A stretch of DNA of 29,773 nt from an uncultured Bacilli bacterium (GCA_944364005.1 CALVVW010000012.1:1-29773), one strand, 5' to 3'; shown: positions 1 through 8,504, numbered from the stretch's first letter. The notes: generated by a model from the letters alone, not told the origin. A program made the numbers and translations.

Positions 1-1548
1 AGCCAACAAGAAATTGAAAGAACTAGCGAAAGAACAAAGGTTGGACTTGCTGGTGCAATTAAAGCAGGACATATTCCACATAGAGCCCCTTTAGGTTACA
101 CTAGGAAAGATAAAACTTTAGTACCTGACATGAAAACAAAAGATGTTGTCATTAGAATTTTTAATTTATATCATAGTGGTTTATCTTATCAAAAAATAAA
201 AAATATTTTTAATGAAGAAAAAGTATTAGGAAAAACAAATTGGTATGATACTACAATTCTAAAAATATTAGAAAATGAAATTTATAAAGGAGATTTTGTT
301 CATGGTAAAAGAACAAAACACCCTACTTATTACAAAGATGTTGTAGAGCCTTTAGTATCAAAAGAATTGTGGGAGGAATGTCAGGTGCAACAGAAAAAGA
401 ATTCTAGGTCTTATCAAAGAACACTTACTTATTTGTTCTTGCAAAAGTTAAAATGTCCTAAATGTGGCAGAATATTAGGTGGAAAAGCAACAACCAAGAA
501 AAATGGTAATTCGTATTTTTATTACTATTGTAACGATTGTAAACTTACTATAAAAGAGGCAGTAGTAGAAGAATATATCAGTCAATTTATAGATGACATT
601 GTGGAATATGATAGTGTTGTTAATCAGTTTTTCCTACCAATGATTAAGCAAAAAATAGAAAACCCAAAAGAAGAAATTGAGGCAGAATTAAAGAAAGAAA
701 AAGATAAGTTCAAAAGAATTAGAGAGGCATACGTTAATGAGGTATTTACTTTAGAAGAATATGATGTAGAACGTAAAAAAGTAGAAAACACTATTGCTGA
801 TTTAGAAGAAAAATTAAGTGAGTCAGAAATCTGTGATGAGTTAAAGTTTACTCCTGAAGATATACTTATCAAACGAGATATAGACTATATCAATTCAATT
901 AAATACCCTGAAAAGTTTAAAGAATATAATAAACGTTGGAAAGATTTTACAAGAGAAGAAAAAGCCGATTTGATTATGAATTATGTTGAAGAAATCACTT
1001 TAAAACAATTTAATAATAAACTTTGTGTAGTAGATTTTGTTAGATTTAGAGAGTCAGTCGCTAACTCTATGAATGATTTATATAGAAATGGTTTTCTTGA
1101 TAAAAATGAAACAGCAGTATTTGGAAATGTAGTAGGCTCTATTCGTTTTAGTGAGTATAGAGATGAAAATGAGGTATGGCAACATATATTGAGATTAAGA
1201 CAATTCTATGATGTTAAGTTTTACCAAGCAATTTATAATACAGAAAAACAGGTGTTTTATTTCGATTTTAAAGAAGATAATAAAGCAATTGTTAGAGTAT
1301 TCCCTATGGAAGATTACCGTAAAATAGATCCTGATGTAAAAATGAAAGAATATGATATTGGGGTATTATATGTTGTTAAAGATGACGGAACTTTACTAGA
1401 AGATAATGAGGCAGTGTTTAAATATATTCCTGATAAAACAGATGGGGTAATTACTAGAGAGGAAATGGTAAGTGGAGTATCATTTGCAAAAGTAAAACCA
1501 GCCAATGAAATTGGGTTAGAAGAATGTACGGTGTATGAAGAAGAATAA
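1..1548 (+). CDS. Large serine site-specific recombinase, N-terminal part missing
   Basis: Large serine recombinases integrate and excise mobile elements through a serine-DNA intermediate. The frame is open from position 1, and 43 codons before the first ATG at 130 already match the family (ERTSER followed by KVGLAGAIKAG, HIPHRAPLGY), so the gene starts before the window and the catalytic serine domain is not visible. What is seen is the recombinase DNA-binding domain, then a zinc ribbon with CPKC near 454 and CNDC near 529, then a coiled coil around 660-830. The protein continues for about 200 residues beyond the usual end, to a C-terminal region I do not recognise. With a normal catalytic domain the whole protein would be about 640 residues, longer than typical members. 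Confidence 0.9.
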   Translation, partial: SQQEIERTSERTKVGLAGAIKAGHIPHRAPLGYTRKDKTLVPDMKTKDVVIRIFNLYHSGLSYQKIKNIFNEEKVLGKTNWYDTTILKILENEIYKGDFVHGKRTKHPTYYKDVVEPLVSKELWEECQVQQKKNSRSYQRTLTYLFLQKLKCPKCGRILGGKATTKKNGNSYFYYYCNDCKLTIKEAVVEEYISQFIDDIVEYDSVVNQFFLPMIKQKIENPKEEIEAELKKEKDKFKRIREAYVNEVFTLEEYDVERKKVENTIADLEEKLSESEICDELKFTPEDILIKRDIDYINSIKYPEKFKEYNKRWKDFTREEKADLIMNYVEEITLKQFNNKLCVVDFVRFRESVANSMNDLYRNGFLDKNETAVFGNVVGSIRFSEYRDENEVWQHILRLRQFYDVKFYQAIYNTEKQVFYFDFKEDNKAIVRVFPMEDYRKIDPDVKMKEYDIGVLYVVKDDGTLLEDNEAVFKYIPDKTDGVITREEMVSGVSFAKVKPANEIGLEECTVYEEE

Positions 1549-1566
1549 AATGCGTGGCACGTTTTG

Positions 1567-1581
1567 TTGAACTTTGTTCAA
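1567..1581. repeat. Inverted repeat TTGAAC-TTT-GTTCAA
   Basis: A perfect 6-bp inverted repeat with a 3-nt loop lies 19 bp after the recombinase stop. It is not followed by a T run, so it is not a clear terminator. It belongs to the hairpin-rich gap between recombinase and relaxase and may be part of an oriT or a regulator site. Confidence 0.45.
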
Positions 1582-1670
1582 TGAAAGTGGCGATAGCATT
1601 TTATAGGACTTATGGAATTTTGTTTTATTGTGGTAACTTTAAAACAATATGGAATAAGTCTAAAAGGGTT

Positions 1671-1726
1671 CTAGGGAATATCCCTAGCCCACAGGTTATT
1701 TTGATGTTTACGTCAAAATACCTAGG
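1671..1726. other. Candidate oriT: two adjacent hairpins upstream of the mob gene
   Basis: Two hairpins stand side by side. The first is CTAGGGA-ATA-TCCCTAG (1671-1687). The second pairs AGGT and ATTTTGA with TCAAAAT and ACCT (1693-1723, one bulged T) and is followed by CTAGGGGG. MobV relaxases nick at inverted repeats in the non-coding region just upstream of their own gene, so position and structure fit. I cannot see a known nic consensus such as that of pMV158, so the exact nick is not assigned. Confidence 0.45.
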
Positions 1727-1738
1727 GGGTTAAATATT

Positions 1739-1996
1739 TTGACAGAGGCAAAATATATCTATAAAAGGAGTGTGATTTTATATATGGACTTTGAGTATAA
1801 AAAAGAATTTTATAATTTGAAATATGGCAAATGTTATCTTATTGATGAGAAAGAAAACTTGTATCTTGTCTATGTTGATAAATGTTTTAATCACTATATT
1901 GTATGTTCTTATATTGAGCCAAATTCAAATGCAATGATGAACCAAGAGTTCTTTCTTACTTTAGAAGAAGCAAGAAAATATTTTGATGAAAAATAA
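1739..1996 (+). CDS. Small mobilization-region protein of unknown function
   Basis: This encodes 85 residues from a TTG start or 70 residues from the ATG at 1784. It is rich in Tyr, Lys and Glu, has no membrane segment, and I do not recognise a family. The start is undecided: AGGGGG lies 9 nt before the TTG, while AAAAGGAG at 1763-1770 lies 13 nt before the ATG, which is rather far. The gene sits between the candidate oriT and the relaxase, 20 nt before the latter, so it is probably cotranscribed with it. An accessory role in DNA transfer, or regulation of mob, is an inference from position only. Confidence 0.6.
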   Translation: MTEAKYIYKRSVILYMDFEYKKEFYNLKYGKCYLIDEKENLYLVYVDKCFNHYIVCSYIEPNSNAMMNQEFFLTLEEARKYFDEK

Positions 1997-2016
1997 AAAT
2001 TAAGGGAGTTGAAAAC

Positions 2017-3399
2017 ATGAGTGAATTATCTTATTCACTACATCTAGGTAGTGATAAAAATAGAAAACCATCATCAAGAAATATGGCAAAGAGTAATGCT
2101 TCTGGCACCACTTCTCTATCAAACAATGCAATTCAAAATGCGAGAGGTTTATCAAGAGTTGATAAACACAATTACCGTAAATATGATAATAATACAGAAC
2201 TAATCGAAATAATAAGAGGTACTTTTTCTCTTTATGATGATGTCAAAAAACTTTATGAAGAAGAATTTAAAGAGGCAGTAGATGAATATAATTCTAGGCA
2301 AACAAGAGATGATAGAAAGATTACTGATTATTTCAAAAAGATAAGTGATAATTCTAAAAATGACCTTGCTTGTGAAATTATTATCGAACTTGGAGATAAA
2401 AAATATTGGGATACGAAAGATGATAAATTCAAACATAAAATGACTAATGTTTTCAAAGAACAAGTGAGTGATTTAGAAGAACAATTACCAAATTTCAAAA
2501 TAGCCAGTGCGATTATTCATTATGACGAAACTAGTCCACATCTTCACATTGTTGGTGTACCAATAAAATATAAAAATAAAAATGGTATGAAAAAACAGGT
2601 TGGCAAAGGAGATGTTTTTACAAGAGATAGTCTTCGCAGACTACAAGATAAGATGAGAACTCTATGTATTGCTAGTTTTAATAAAGAATATGGGTTAAAT
2701 GACATTTTGAAAAAGAAAGAAAAAGGCAGAAACAAAGATATAAATGTCATAGATATGGGAAATTATCAAACCATGAAAGACCAAATGGAAAAAGATAGAA
2801 AAGCTTTAGAAATAGCCAGTAAAAAATCTAGTGAACTTGATAAAAGCACTACTGATATTAAAGACGCAGTCAATAACCTTAAAAAAGCACCAATAGTAAA
2901 AAATACCTATACTATTTCCGAAGATGATAAAAATAAAATTTTAGAATATATTGATAAAGTTGATAAAACAAACTCTGATTTTAAACGAACTGAAAAACTA
3001 TCAGTAACCCTAAATAATGTTGATACTGAACTAGAGGAAAATAGAGAAAAAATTAAAATACTAACTGAAAATAATGAGGCATTATCTCTTAAAGTAGATA
3101 CTTTATCAAAAAATATTGAAAATAAAAATAAAGAGATTAAAGAGTTAAAAAAAGATAATAAACATCTTGAAGAATTAGTAGATTACTTTAAAGATTTATT
3201 TAGTAGATTAGTCAACTTTATCAAACATAAAATGTTTGGAAAAGACAAAGAACGTGAAGATTATTGGGGATTTTCTAAAGACTTATACGAACATGGAATA
3301 TTTAGCGATAAAACTATTACTGATATAAAAGATGACTATGATTGGAATAAAGAAAATGATAAACACAAAGATCATGATGACTTTGATTTAGAAATATAA
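2017..3399 (+). CDS. mobV: MobV/Pre family relaxase (plasmid recombination enzyme)
   Basis: MobV relaxases cut one strand at oriT, stay attached to the DNA and guide it to a conjugation pore. The N-terminal motif is visible as LSRVDKHNYRKYD (His51, Arg54), and the metal-binding three-His motif is complete as HYDETSPHLH at residues 168-177. The C-terminal half, about residues 250-390, is a long Lys/Glu-rich coiled coil, common in this family, followed by an acidic and His-rich tail. The 460-residue length is normal. AGGGAG precedes the ATG by 8 nt. No coupling protein or secretion gene is nearby, so transfer would depend on a co-resident conjugative element. Confidence 0.93.
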   Translation: MSELSYSLHLGSDKNRKPSSRNMAKSNASGTTSLSNNAIQNARGLSRVDKHNYRKYDNNTELIEIIRGTFSLYDDVKKLYEEEFKEAVDEYNSRQTRDDRKITDYFKKISDNSKNDLACEIIIELGDKKYWDTKDDKFKHKMTNVFKEQVSDLEEQLPNFKIASAIIHYDETSPHLHIVGVPIKYKNKNGMKKQVGKGDVFTRDSLRRLQDKMRTLCIASFNKEYGLNDILKKKEKGRNKDINVIDMGNYQTMKDQMEKDRKALEIASKKSSELDKSTTDIKDAVNNLKKAPIVKNTYTISEDDKNKILEYIDKVDKTNSDFKRTEKLSVTLNNVDTELEENREKIKILTENNEALSLKVDTLSKNIENKNKEIKELKKDNKHLEELVDYFKDLFSRLVNFIKHKMFGKDKEREDYWGFSKDLYEHGIFSDKTITDIKDDYDWNKENDKHKDHDDFDLEI

Positions 3400-3456
3400 A
3401 TAACAGCTACTAACTAGCAAATTATATGGTAAAATAATATCAAAGTTTTGAGATTC

Positions 3457-3472
3457 TTCAGACGTGTCTGAA
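3457..3472. promoter_or_regulatory. Palindrome TTCAGAC-GT-GTCTGAA in a leader, possible operator
   Basis: This is a perfect 7-bp inverted repeat with a 2-bp centre in the leader of the YhcG-type gene, with a further half site (TTCAGA) at about 3475-3480 touching the ribosome site. A possible extended -10 (TGGTAAAAT, ending near 3435) lies 22 bp upstream. The spacing is too tight for an RNA hairpin loop but good for a dimeric DNA-binding protein, so an operator or a recombination half site is more likely than a terminator. Confidence 0.45.
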
Positions 3473-3493
3473 AAATTCAGAAAGGAGCAATTT

Positions 3494-4513
3494 ATGTTAG
3501 AAAAAAATAATTCGCTTGTCTTAGAAATTAGTGCTATGGTAAACGAAGCAAAATCAAATTTAGCAAAAGAAATAAATAAATCAATAACCTATGTATATTG
3601 GAATATAGGGAGAATTATTGTTAAACATGAAAATGAAGATAATAACCGATTAGAGTATGGTAAAGAAGTTTTAAAAGAATTATCTAAAGAATTAACAAAA
3701 CTTCTAGGTAAAGGTTATTCACTTACTAATTTAACTTATATGAGATGGTTTTATAATGTATATCCTGATTATAGTATGATAAATGAGTCATTAAGTTGGT
3801 CACATTATGTTGAACTAATAACAATTAAAGATGATGCAAAAAGAAATTTTTATGAAAAAGAATGTATTAATTCCAACTGGTCTGTTCGAGAATTACAAAG
3901 ACAATTAGATACTTCTTTATTTGAAAGATTACTTCTTTCAGATGGTAAAAATAACAAGGAAAAAGTGCTTGAACTATCAAAAAAAGGTCAAACAGTTAAT
4001 AAGCCAAGCGATATTATAAAACAACCTTATGTATTTGAATTTCTTGGAATAAAAGAACAGAAACCACTTCTAGAAAAAGATTTAGAATATAAATTAATCA
4101 GACATATAGAAGATTTTTTGCTTGAGTTAGGTAAAGGATTTATGTTTGTTGGCAGTCAGCAAAGAATAACACTTAACAATACTGATTATTATGTTGATAT
4201 GGTATTTTATAATAAGTTTCTTAAATCTTATGTTTTAATTGACTTGAAAATGAACAAATTAAAAGCAGAAAATTTAGGACAAATGAATATGTATCTAAAT
4301 TATTATGAAAAGGTAGTAAATAGTGAGGATGATGGAAAACCAATAGGTATTATATTATGTGCTGAAAAAGATAAAGTTGCTCTAGAATATGCCTTAGGTG
4401 GTTTATCTAGTAATATTTTCGCTTCAACTTATACCTATTATATTCCTGATAAAGAACAGTTAATCAATGAAGTTGAAAAAGTGTTAAGCGAAACAAAATG
4501 GGATGATTGTTAA
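3494..4513 (+). CDS. YhcG/DUF1016 family PDDEXK nuclease
   Basis: The 339-residue protein has the DUF1016 N-terminal domain (YWNIGR, YGKEVL, LSWSHYVELI) and the YhcG C-terminal nuclease domain (FVGSQQRI, YYVDMVFYN, YVLIDLKMNKL, GQMNMYLNYY). The PD-(D/E)XK core is visible as Asp235, Asp250 and Lys252, with Asp in the usual Glu/Asp position. Members are common in mobile elements and defence islands and beside type I restriction systems; their substrate is poorly known. I chose the ATG at 3494 because AAAGGAG ends 6 nt upstream. A GTG at 3464 in the same frame would lie inside a palindrome without a ribosome site. It is the last + strand gene of the element and is convergent with the ABC permease. 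Confidence 0.9.
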   Translation: MLEKNNSLVLEISAMVNEAKSNLAKEINKSITYVYWNIGRIIVKHENEDNNRLEYGKEVLKELSKELTKLLGKGYSLTNLTYMRWFYNVYPDYSMINESLSWSHYVELITIKDDAKRNFYEKECINSNWSVRELQRQLDTSLFERLLLSDGKNNKEKVLELSKKGQTVNKPSDIIKQPYVFEFLGIKEQKPLLEKDLEYKLIRHIEDFLLELGKGFMFVGSQQRITLNNTDYYVDMVFYNKFLKSYVLIDLKMNKLKAENLGQMNMYLNYYEKVVNSEDDGKPIGIILCAEKDKVALEYALGGLSSNIFASTYTYYIPDKEQLINEVEKVLSETKWDDC

Positions 4514-4530
4514 TATTAACCATCCCATTT
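4496..4530. terminator. Bidirectional intrinsic terminator
   Basis: AAATGGGATG (4496-4505) pairs perfectly with CATCCCATTT (4521-4530) across a loop that contains the stop codon of the nuclease gene. T/A-rich flanks allow it to serve both the nuclease gene (+) and the ABC permease gene (-). Confidence 0.8.
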
Positions 4531-4548
4531 ATTAATATAAATTTTGTA

Positions 4549-7032
4549 TCAGTTATATTCTCTTAATCTATCAATAATAGACTTTTTCGCAATAATTTTC
4601 CTGTATGCAATTATTGGTGTAATAACACAAATTATTATAACTAATAATACTGCAATCAATATTGGTATTATAGGTATACTAAATGCAATATCTGCATAAT
4701 TCATTGCTTGAAAAACCATATATGTAAGTAAAGTACCAATTGTTGCTGTTATAAAAATTGAGAATAAAGCATAAAGAAAACCTTCACAAATAAGTAATTT
4801 AAAAATTTGTTTTTCTGTCATTCCAATACTTTCCATAGTAGCAAAAGTTAGTTTTCTATTCTGAATATTGCATACTATTGTATTAACATAATTAAGTGTG
4901 CCTACAAAAAGCAATAGTAAGGAAAGAACAGTACCAATTTCCATCATACTTCCTTGGGCTTCTTGGATAGTTCTCATATTTTCATATTTTGACTCATAAT
5001 ATAAATCATTACTATAGGAGCTTTCGTTAATTAAAGATAATATTTCATTTTCTAAATTTACATCATAAGATTCATCATATTTTATATTGAGATTTAATAT
5101 ATCTTGTTCTTTTGTAATTTGGTCTAAATAATTCTTACTTACGATTATGTTAGCACCAATGTTAGAAGTACCGCCATAATACATATCATAATTAATTGCT
5201 TTAATTGTAATATTATATGATTTATCATTAATATAAAAAGTAATTTTTTCATTATTAGTATATTCAGATGGTATATCAAACCCAGAAAATTGAACTATCC
5301 CAACATTTCCTTGTAAAAAATCTCTTTTATTTATTTTATGCCCCAATAATTCATTTAAATAATCAAATTCTTGCTCATCAATAGCTTTTATCATACCATA
5401 ATATTTCTCTGGATTATTTTGATAGTCATTTACTGTTTCATCATAATTCATATATGATTTTGTGGATACATACTGTTTAATCCATATATCAGAAAATTCA
5501 TTCTTTACATAAGGAAGAACAATAGGAACTCCTGTTACTGAATGTATTTCTTTTATGCCTTCTAAATTATTTATAGAAGAAACTAATTGTTTATCTATCG
5601 CTGGCTCTAACGAGTACATATTATCTTCAGTTTGAGTATAATTTCTTATTATTAAATCAGCATCCCAATAATTAGGCATTATTGTTCTTTCGCCTTGACT
5701 ACTAATAAGAGTAGAAAGACAGTAAAAAACAGATAAGCTAGTTGCTAAAGATAGAAAAACTATAATTGTTTTTTTCTTATCTTTTGTTAATTGTTCCTTT
5801 GCCATTCTCCAAATTAAGTTGCCTTTTCTTACCTTTTTTACTTTGTTTTTGTTTTGTATTGCACCATAGTATCTAGTTGCTTCAACTGGTGTTACGCTAG
5901 TAGCAATTTTTATTGGTTTTTTAATTCCTAAGAAAATAGAGATAATTATTGTTATAATACTTAATATTAAAATAAGAGGATTAAAAACAAAATCTATATT
6001 TCCGTTAGATATTCCCATTACTTCCATTACATAAGGCAATAAAAATAGTGATAAAATAATACCAATCATAGTACCAACTATAATTCCTAATACACTAATA
6101 AATAACATTTGTTTACTAATGAACTTAACTAATTCTTTTTTTGTCATACCTAGTGCTTGCAATAAACCATAATATCTGATTTTCCCTGATATAGATAAAT
6201 AAAGAATATTATAAATTAATAAATAAGCACTCAAGCAAATTATAAAACATAGTCCACAAATACCAATTAGTATTATTAAGGAGTTTTCAATATATGATGA
6301 TACTTGAAAAACTTGTTGATCTTGCAAATTTAAATTTTTTTCTAAATTATTTATTGTACTTTTCATAACATAGTTACTATCGAATTTTATATATAAAATA
6401 CCATTTGTTTCTAATTCAAAACCTGATTGATTATAAAATTCTTTAGAAACATAAAAATTAGATTTATTACCATATCCTTCCCATATACCACTAATAGTAA
6501 AAACTTCAGTATGGATTCCATTATTATTTTCATAAGTCATTGTAAAGCTGTCACCAACACCTAATGATTCTTTTCCACTTTCTTTTAATGCTTCTTTTGA
6601 AACCATTAATTCATTGTATTTTTTTGGATAACTTCCTTCAATGTTTGTGGTAGCACTTATGTGTTGTTGTTTCCAAAAAACTTCATCGCTATATAATAGA
6701 CCGAGATTAACAGTATCATCTGAATCTGTACTTTTTATACTTCCTGAATATGCTTGAATACCAACTGATTCAATTTTTTTATTACTAGATAAAAATTTTA
6801 ATTGCTCATCTGTAAAACCATTGGCAATCGTAATATCAAATTCTCCACCATATAAACGAGTATCTTGCATTCTACTTAAATCTAAATATGTTATCCCAAT
6901 TGTAAATACACAAAATAACATAAAAGAAGCTAATGCAATCGTAGAAAATAATATTGCAAATTTCCCTTTGTTTGCTTTTATAGTATTTTTTGCTAATTTT
7001 GTTATTGGATTTTGTTTTTTATTTATTTGCAT
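4549..7032 (-). CDS. FtsX-type ABC transporter permease, two-domain (MacB/LolE-like)
   Basis: The 827-residue membrane protein is the permease partner of the ATPase encoded just upstream. It has one transmembrane segment near residues 25-48, an extracytoplasmic domain of about 200 residues, three segments between about 250 and 370, one near 425-446, a second extracytoplasmic domain, and three segments from about 700 to the end. This is the duplicated FtsX-domain layout of Gram-positive mechanotransmission exporters linked to peptide-antibiotic resistance or lipoprotein traffic. FtsX signatures are visible (GLLQALGMTKKELV, MESIGMTEKQIF). The ATG at 7032 is preceded by AAAGGAAG with 8 nt spacing; the GTG at 7041 touches that site and was rejected. 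The gene overlaps the ATPase gene by 14 bp. The substrate cannot be read from the sequence. Confidence 0.9.
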   Translation of the reverse strand: MQINKKQNPITKLAKNTIKANKGKFAILFSTIALASFMLFCVFTIGITYLDLSRMQDTRLYGGEFDITIANGFTDEQLKFLSSNKKIESVGIQAYSGSIKSTDSDDTVNLGLLYSDEVFWKQQHISATTNIEGSYPKKYNELMVSKEALKESGKESLGVGDSFTMTYENNNGIHTEVFTISGIWEGYGNKSNFYVSKEFYNQSGFELETNGILYIKFDSNYVMKSTINNLEKNLNLQDQQVFQVSSYIENSLIILIGICGLCFIICLSAYLLIYNILYLSISGKIRYYGLLQALGMTKKELVKFISKQMLFISVLGIIVGTMIGIILSLFLLPYVMEVMGISNGNIDFVFNPLILILSIITIIISIFLGIKKPIKIATSVTPVEATRYYGAIQNKNKVKKVRKGNLIWRMAKEQLTKDKKKTIIVFLSLATSLSVFYCLSTLISSQGERTIMPNYWDADLIIRNYTQTEDNMYSLEPAIDKQLVSSINNLEGIKEIHSVTGVPIVLPYVKNEFSDIWIKQYVSTKSYMNYDETVNDYQNNPEKYYGMIKAIDEQEFDYLNELLGHKINKRDFLQGNVGIVQFSGFDIPSEYTNNEKITFYINDKSYNITIKAINYDMYYGGTSNIGANIIVSKNYLDQITKEQDILNLNIKYDESYDVNLENEILSLINESSYSNDLYYESKYENMRTIQEAQGSMMEIGTVLSLLLLFVGTLNYVNTIVCNIQNRKLTFATMESIGMTEKQIFKLLICEGFLYALFSIFITATIGTLLTYMVFQAMNYADIAFSIPIIPILIAVLLVIIICVITPIIAYRKIIAKKSIIDRLREYN

Positions 7033-7714
7033 TAGAATCACTTCCTTTTATGATTTTTCCATCACCAATTTTAATGATTCTATCAGCCATGTTTGCTACA
7101 TCTGGATCATGTGTAATTACGATAAGAGTTTGATTATATTGTTTAGCAAGATCTTTAAGAAGATTTATAACGTTCTGACTTCCTTTTGTATCTAAATTCC
7201 CTGTTGGCTCATCTGCTAATATAATCGCTGGTTTTGTAGCTAAAGCTCTTGCAATAGCAACTCTTTGCTGCTCTCCACCAGAAAGCATTGCTGGTAACAT
7301 CTCTTTCTTATCAAAAATATTTAATTTTTTTAATAATTCTTCTATAAAATTAGAATCTACCATAATTCCATCTAAATCAAGGGGAAATGTTATATTTTCA
7401 TAAACATTTAAATCAGGAATTAAATTATATTGTTGAAAAATAAAACCTACTTTTCTTCTTCTGAATAGTGCTAATTCTTCATTAGACATTTTTGAAAGAT
7501 TTACACCATCTACTACAACTGTTCCACTACTAGGTATATCTAGTCCACCTATCATGTGTAACAATGTAGATTTACCACTACCAGATTTACCAATTATAGA
7601 AACAAATTCTTTCTTTTTTACTTCAAAGTTGACTCCATCTAATGCTTTAACTATGTTATCACCAATCTTATAATATTTTTTTAAATTATTTGTTTTCACA
7701 ATTATATCATTCAT
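7019..7714 (-). CDS. ABC transporter ATP-binding protein (MacB/LolD/BceA type)
   Basis: This is a 231-residue cytoplasmic ATPase that powers the FtsX-type permease. It has Walker [11 protein letters not shown]-loop [10 protein letters not shown], signature [15 protein letters not shown], Walker [13 protein letters not shown] and the H-switch VITHD, all intact. The NLD after the Walker B Glu and the small size are typical of the MacB/LolD/FtsE group. GGAGGTT precedes the ATG. The gene lies 32 bp after the SieB-like gene on the same strand and overlaps the permease gene, so the three are probably one transcript. Confidence 0.95.
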   Translation of the reverse strand: MNDIIVKTNNLKKYYKIGDNIVKALDGVNFEVKKKEFVSIIGKSGSGKSTLLHMIGGLDIPSSGTVVVDGVNLSKMSNEELALFRRRKVGFIFQQYNLIPDLNVYENITFPLDLDGIMVDSNFIEELLKKLNIFDKKEMLPAMLSGGEQQRVAIARALATKPAIILADEPTGNLDTKGSQNVINLLKDLAKQYNQTLIVITHDPDVANMADRIIKIGDGKIIKGSDSNANK

Positions 7715-7746
7715 TTTTATTAACCTCCATATATATTATTAATAAA

Positions 7747-8274
7747 TTATTTCATATATTTATCCTTTAATTCATCATACTTGTTGATAAACGTTATTAC
7801 CCAAGGTTGCAAAAAATATTTTACATAAACCGAATTATCAAATTCAATATCTACTAATTGAGTAGAACCAGCCATTGTAATAATTCCAAAATGCTGTAAT
7901 TCTATTATTAATCCATCATTCATAGGTAAAGTTAAAGTATGCGTACTATCTTTAATAAACTCTTTAATTAAAGATAATTTATTTTCATCTGCATTTATCA
8001 AATATTTATATTTTCCTTTTTGTATTTTTCTATTTGTTATGACATTGTTTATATATTTAAAAATATAAGTAAACAAAAGTATTATTAAAATAGTGGTGGA
8101 AACTAAAAATAGTATACTTATAATAAAACCATAATCATTTCTAAAGTTATACATATAAATTTTTTTAGCATAATTATCAGGAATTAAAGTAATTGTACCT
8201 GATACAATTGAAATAGCAGCTAAAATGTTAGGTGGTAATTTTAAAAATTCCAAAAAATCTTTAAACGACGTCAA
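7747..8274 (-). CDS. sieB: SieB-like superinfection exclusion membrane protein
   Basis: SieB proteins sit in the inner membrane and abort infection by some phages; the founding examples come from Salmonella phage P22 and lambda. The 175-residue protein has two membrane segments, about residues 13-32 and 49-75, then a cytoplasmic tail. The layout matches my memory of the family: FLKLPPNILAAISIVSG, LIPDNYAKK, a second hydrophobic stretch ending in YIFKYINN, an ENKLSLIKEFI helix, the DG turn, and a Tyr-Phe-Leu-Gln-Pro-Trp motif near the end. I chose the TTG at 8274 because AAAGGAG ends 8 nt upstream; the in-frame ATG at 8292 would put that ribosome site inside the gene and has none of its own. 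It is first in an operon with the ABC pair. Confidence 0.7.
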   Translation of the reverse strand: MTSFKDFLEFLKLPPNILAAISIVSGTITLIPDNYAKKIYMYNFRNDYGFIISILFLVSTTILIILLFTYIFKYINNVITNRKIQKGKYKYLINADENKLSLIKEFIKDSTHTLTLPMNDGLIIELQHFGIITMAGSTQLVDIEFDNSVYVKYFLQPWVITFINKYDELKDKYMK

Positions 8275-8314
8275 ATTATTTTCTCCTTTCATTTTATTAT
8301 TTGTTGTTTAGATA

Positions 8315-8320
8315 ATTATA
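8315..8320 (-). promoter_or_regulatory. Extended -10 promoter for the SieB-like/ABC operon
   Basis: On the - strand TGATATAAT gives a consensus -10 with the extended TGn element, about 35 bp before the ribosome site of the SieB-like gene. A good -35 is not seen, as is usual for extended -10 promoters. It is divergent from the RNA promoter at 8344-8372. Confidence 0.5.
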
Positions 8321-8343
8321 TCATTTTTCTTATATAAAAACTA

Positions 8344-8372
8344 TTCCCAAATAACGATAAAAGTATTATAAT
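8344..8372 (+). promoter_or_regulatory. SigA-type promoter for a small RNA
   Basis: TTCCCA (8344-8349), a 17-bp spacer and TATAAT (8367-8372). The -10 is perfect and the -35 matches 4 of 6. A start about 7 nt downstream falls at the first base of a 9-bp stem. Confidence 0.55.
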
Positions 8373-8378
8373 GTATGT

Positions 8379-8504
8379 AGTGATTGATTCATACATCAAT
8401 TACCTTTGGTAAAAGTTGTAGATAACTTCCTCAACGGCACCATAGGGAAATTAGGCGAACTAATCAATTTAAACAAACAAAAGAACTTGTCAAAAGTTCT
8501 TTTT
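8379..8504 (+). ncRNA. Putative structured small RNA of about 126 nt
   Basis: No reading frame with a ribosome site is present, but a promoter lies just before and an intrinsic terminator ends the unit. Predicted elements by eye: a 9-bp stem GTGATTGAT/ATCAATTAC (8380-8403); a long-range pairing of CCT and TGGT with ACCA and AGG around a one-base mismatch, enclosing AAGTT/AACTT; a hairpin ATTAG-GCGAA-CTAAT; and the terminator stem AAAAGAACTT/AAGTTCTTTT (8479-8503). I do not recognise a known RNA family; it is not 6S, SRP, tmRNA or a riboswitch I know. It is transcribed away from the SieB-like operon. Function is unknown. Confidence 0.5.
8479..8504 (+). terminator. Intrinsic terminator of the small RNA
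   Basis: A 10-bp stem AAAAGAACTT/AAGTTCTTTT with loop GTCAA runs into a T5 tract on the + strand. Confidence 0.7.

Larger units (their letters stand above)
1..4530. mobile_element. Core of an integrative mobilizable element (left end outside window)
   Basis: A large serine recombinase, a MobV/Pre relaxase with a hairpin-rich region upstream, and a YhcG-type nuclease lie in a row on the + strand and close with a strong terminator at 4496-4530. A site-specific recombinase plus a relaxase without type IV secretion genes is the usual content of an integrative mobilizable element that borrows a helper's conjugation machinery. The left end lies before position 1. The right end is unclear: it could be near 4,530 or near 8,750 if the SieB/ABC operon and the RNA loci are cargo. 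No att repeat could be recognised because only one side is visible. Confidence 0.65.

Noticed and set aside
6821..7195. A 124-codon open frame on the + strand
   Set aside because: It is antisense to the ABC ATPase and permease genes, which have full family motifs; no ribosome site or composition supports it.
4549..7714. BceAB-type bacitracin detoxification module
   Set aside because: The permease has the two-domain FtsX layout but no two-component system is next to it and no BceB-specific large single outer loop is evident, so only a general MacB/FtsX call is made.
8380..8504. A tracrRNA for a Cas9-type system
   Set aside because: The stem-rich RNA has no CRISPR repeat to pair with and there is no cas gene in the window.
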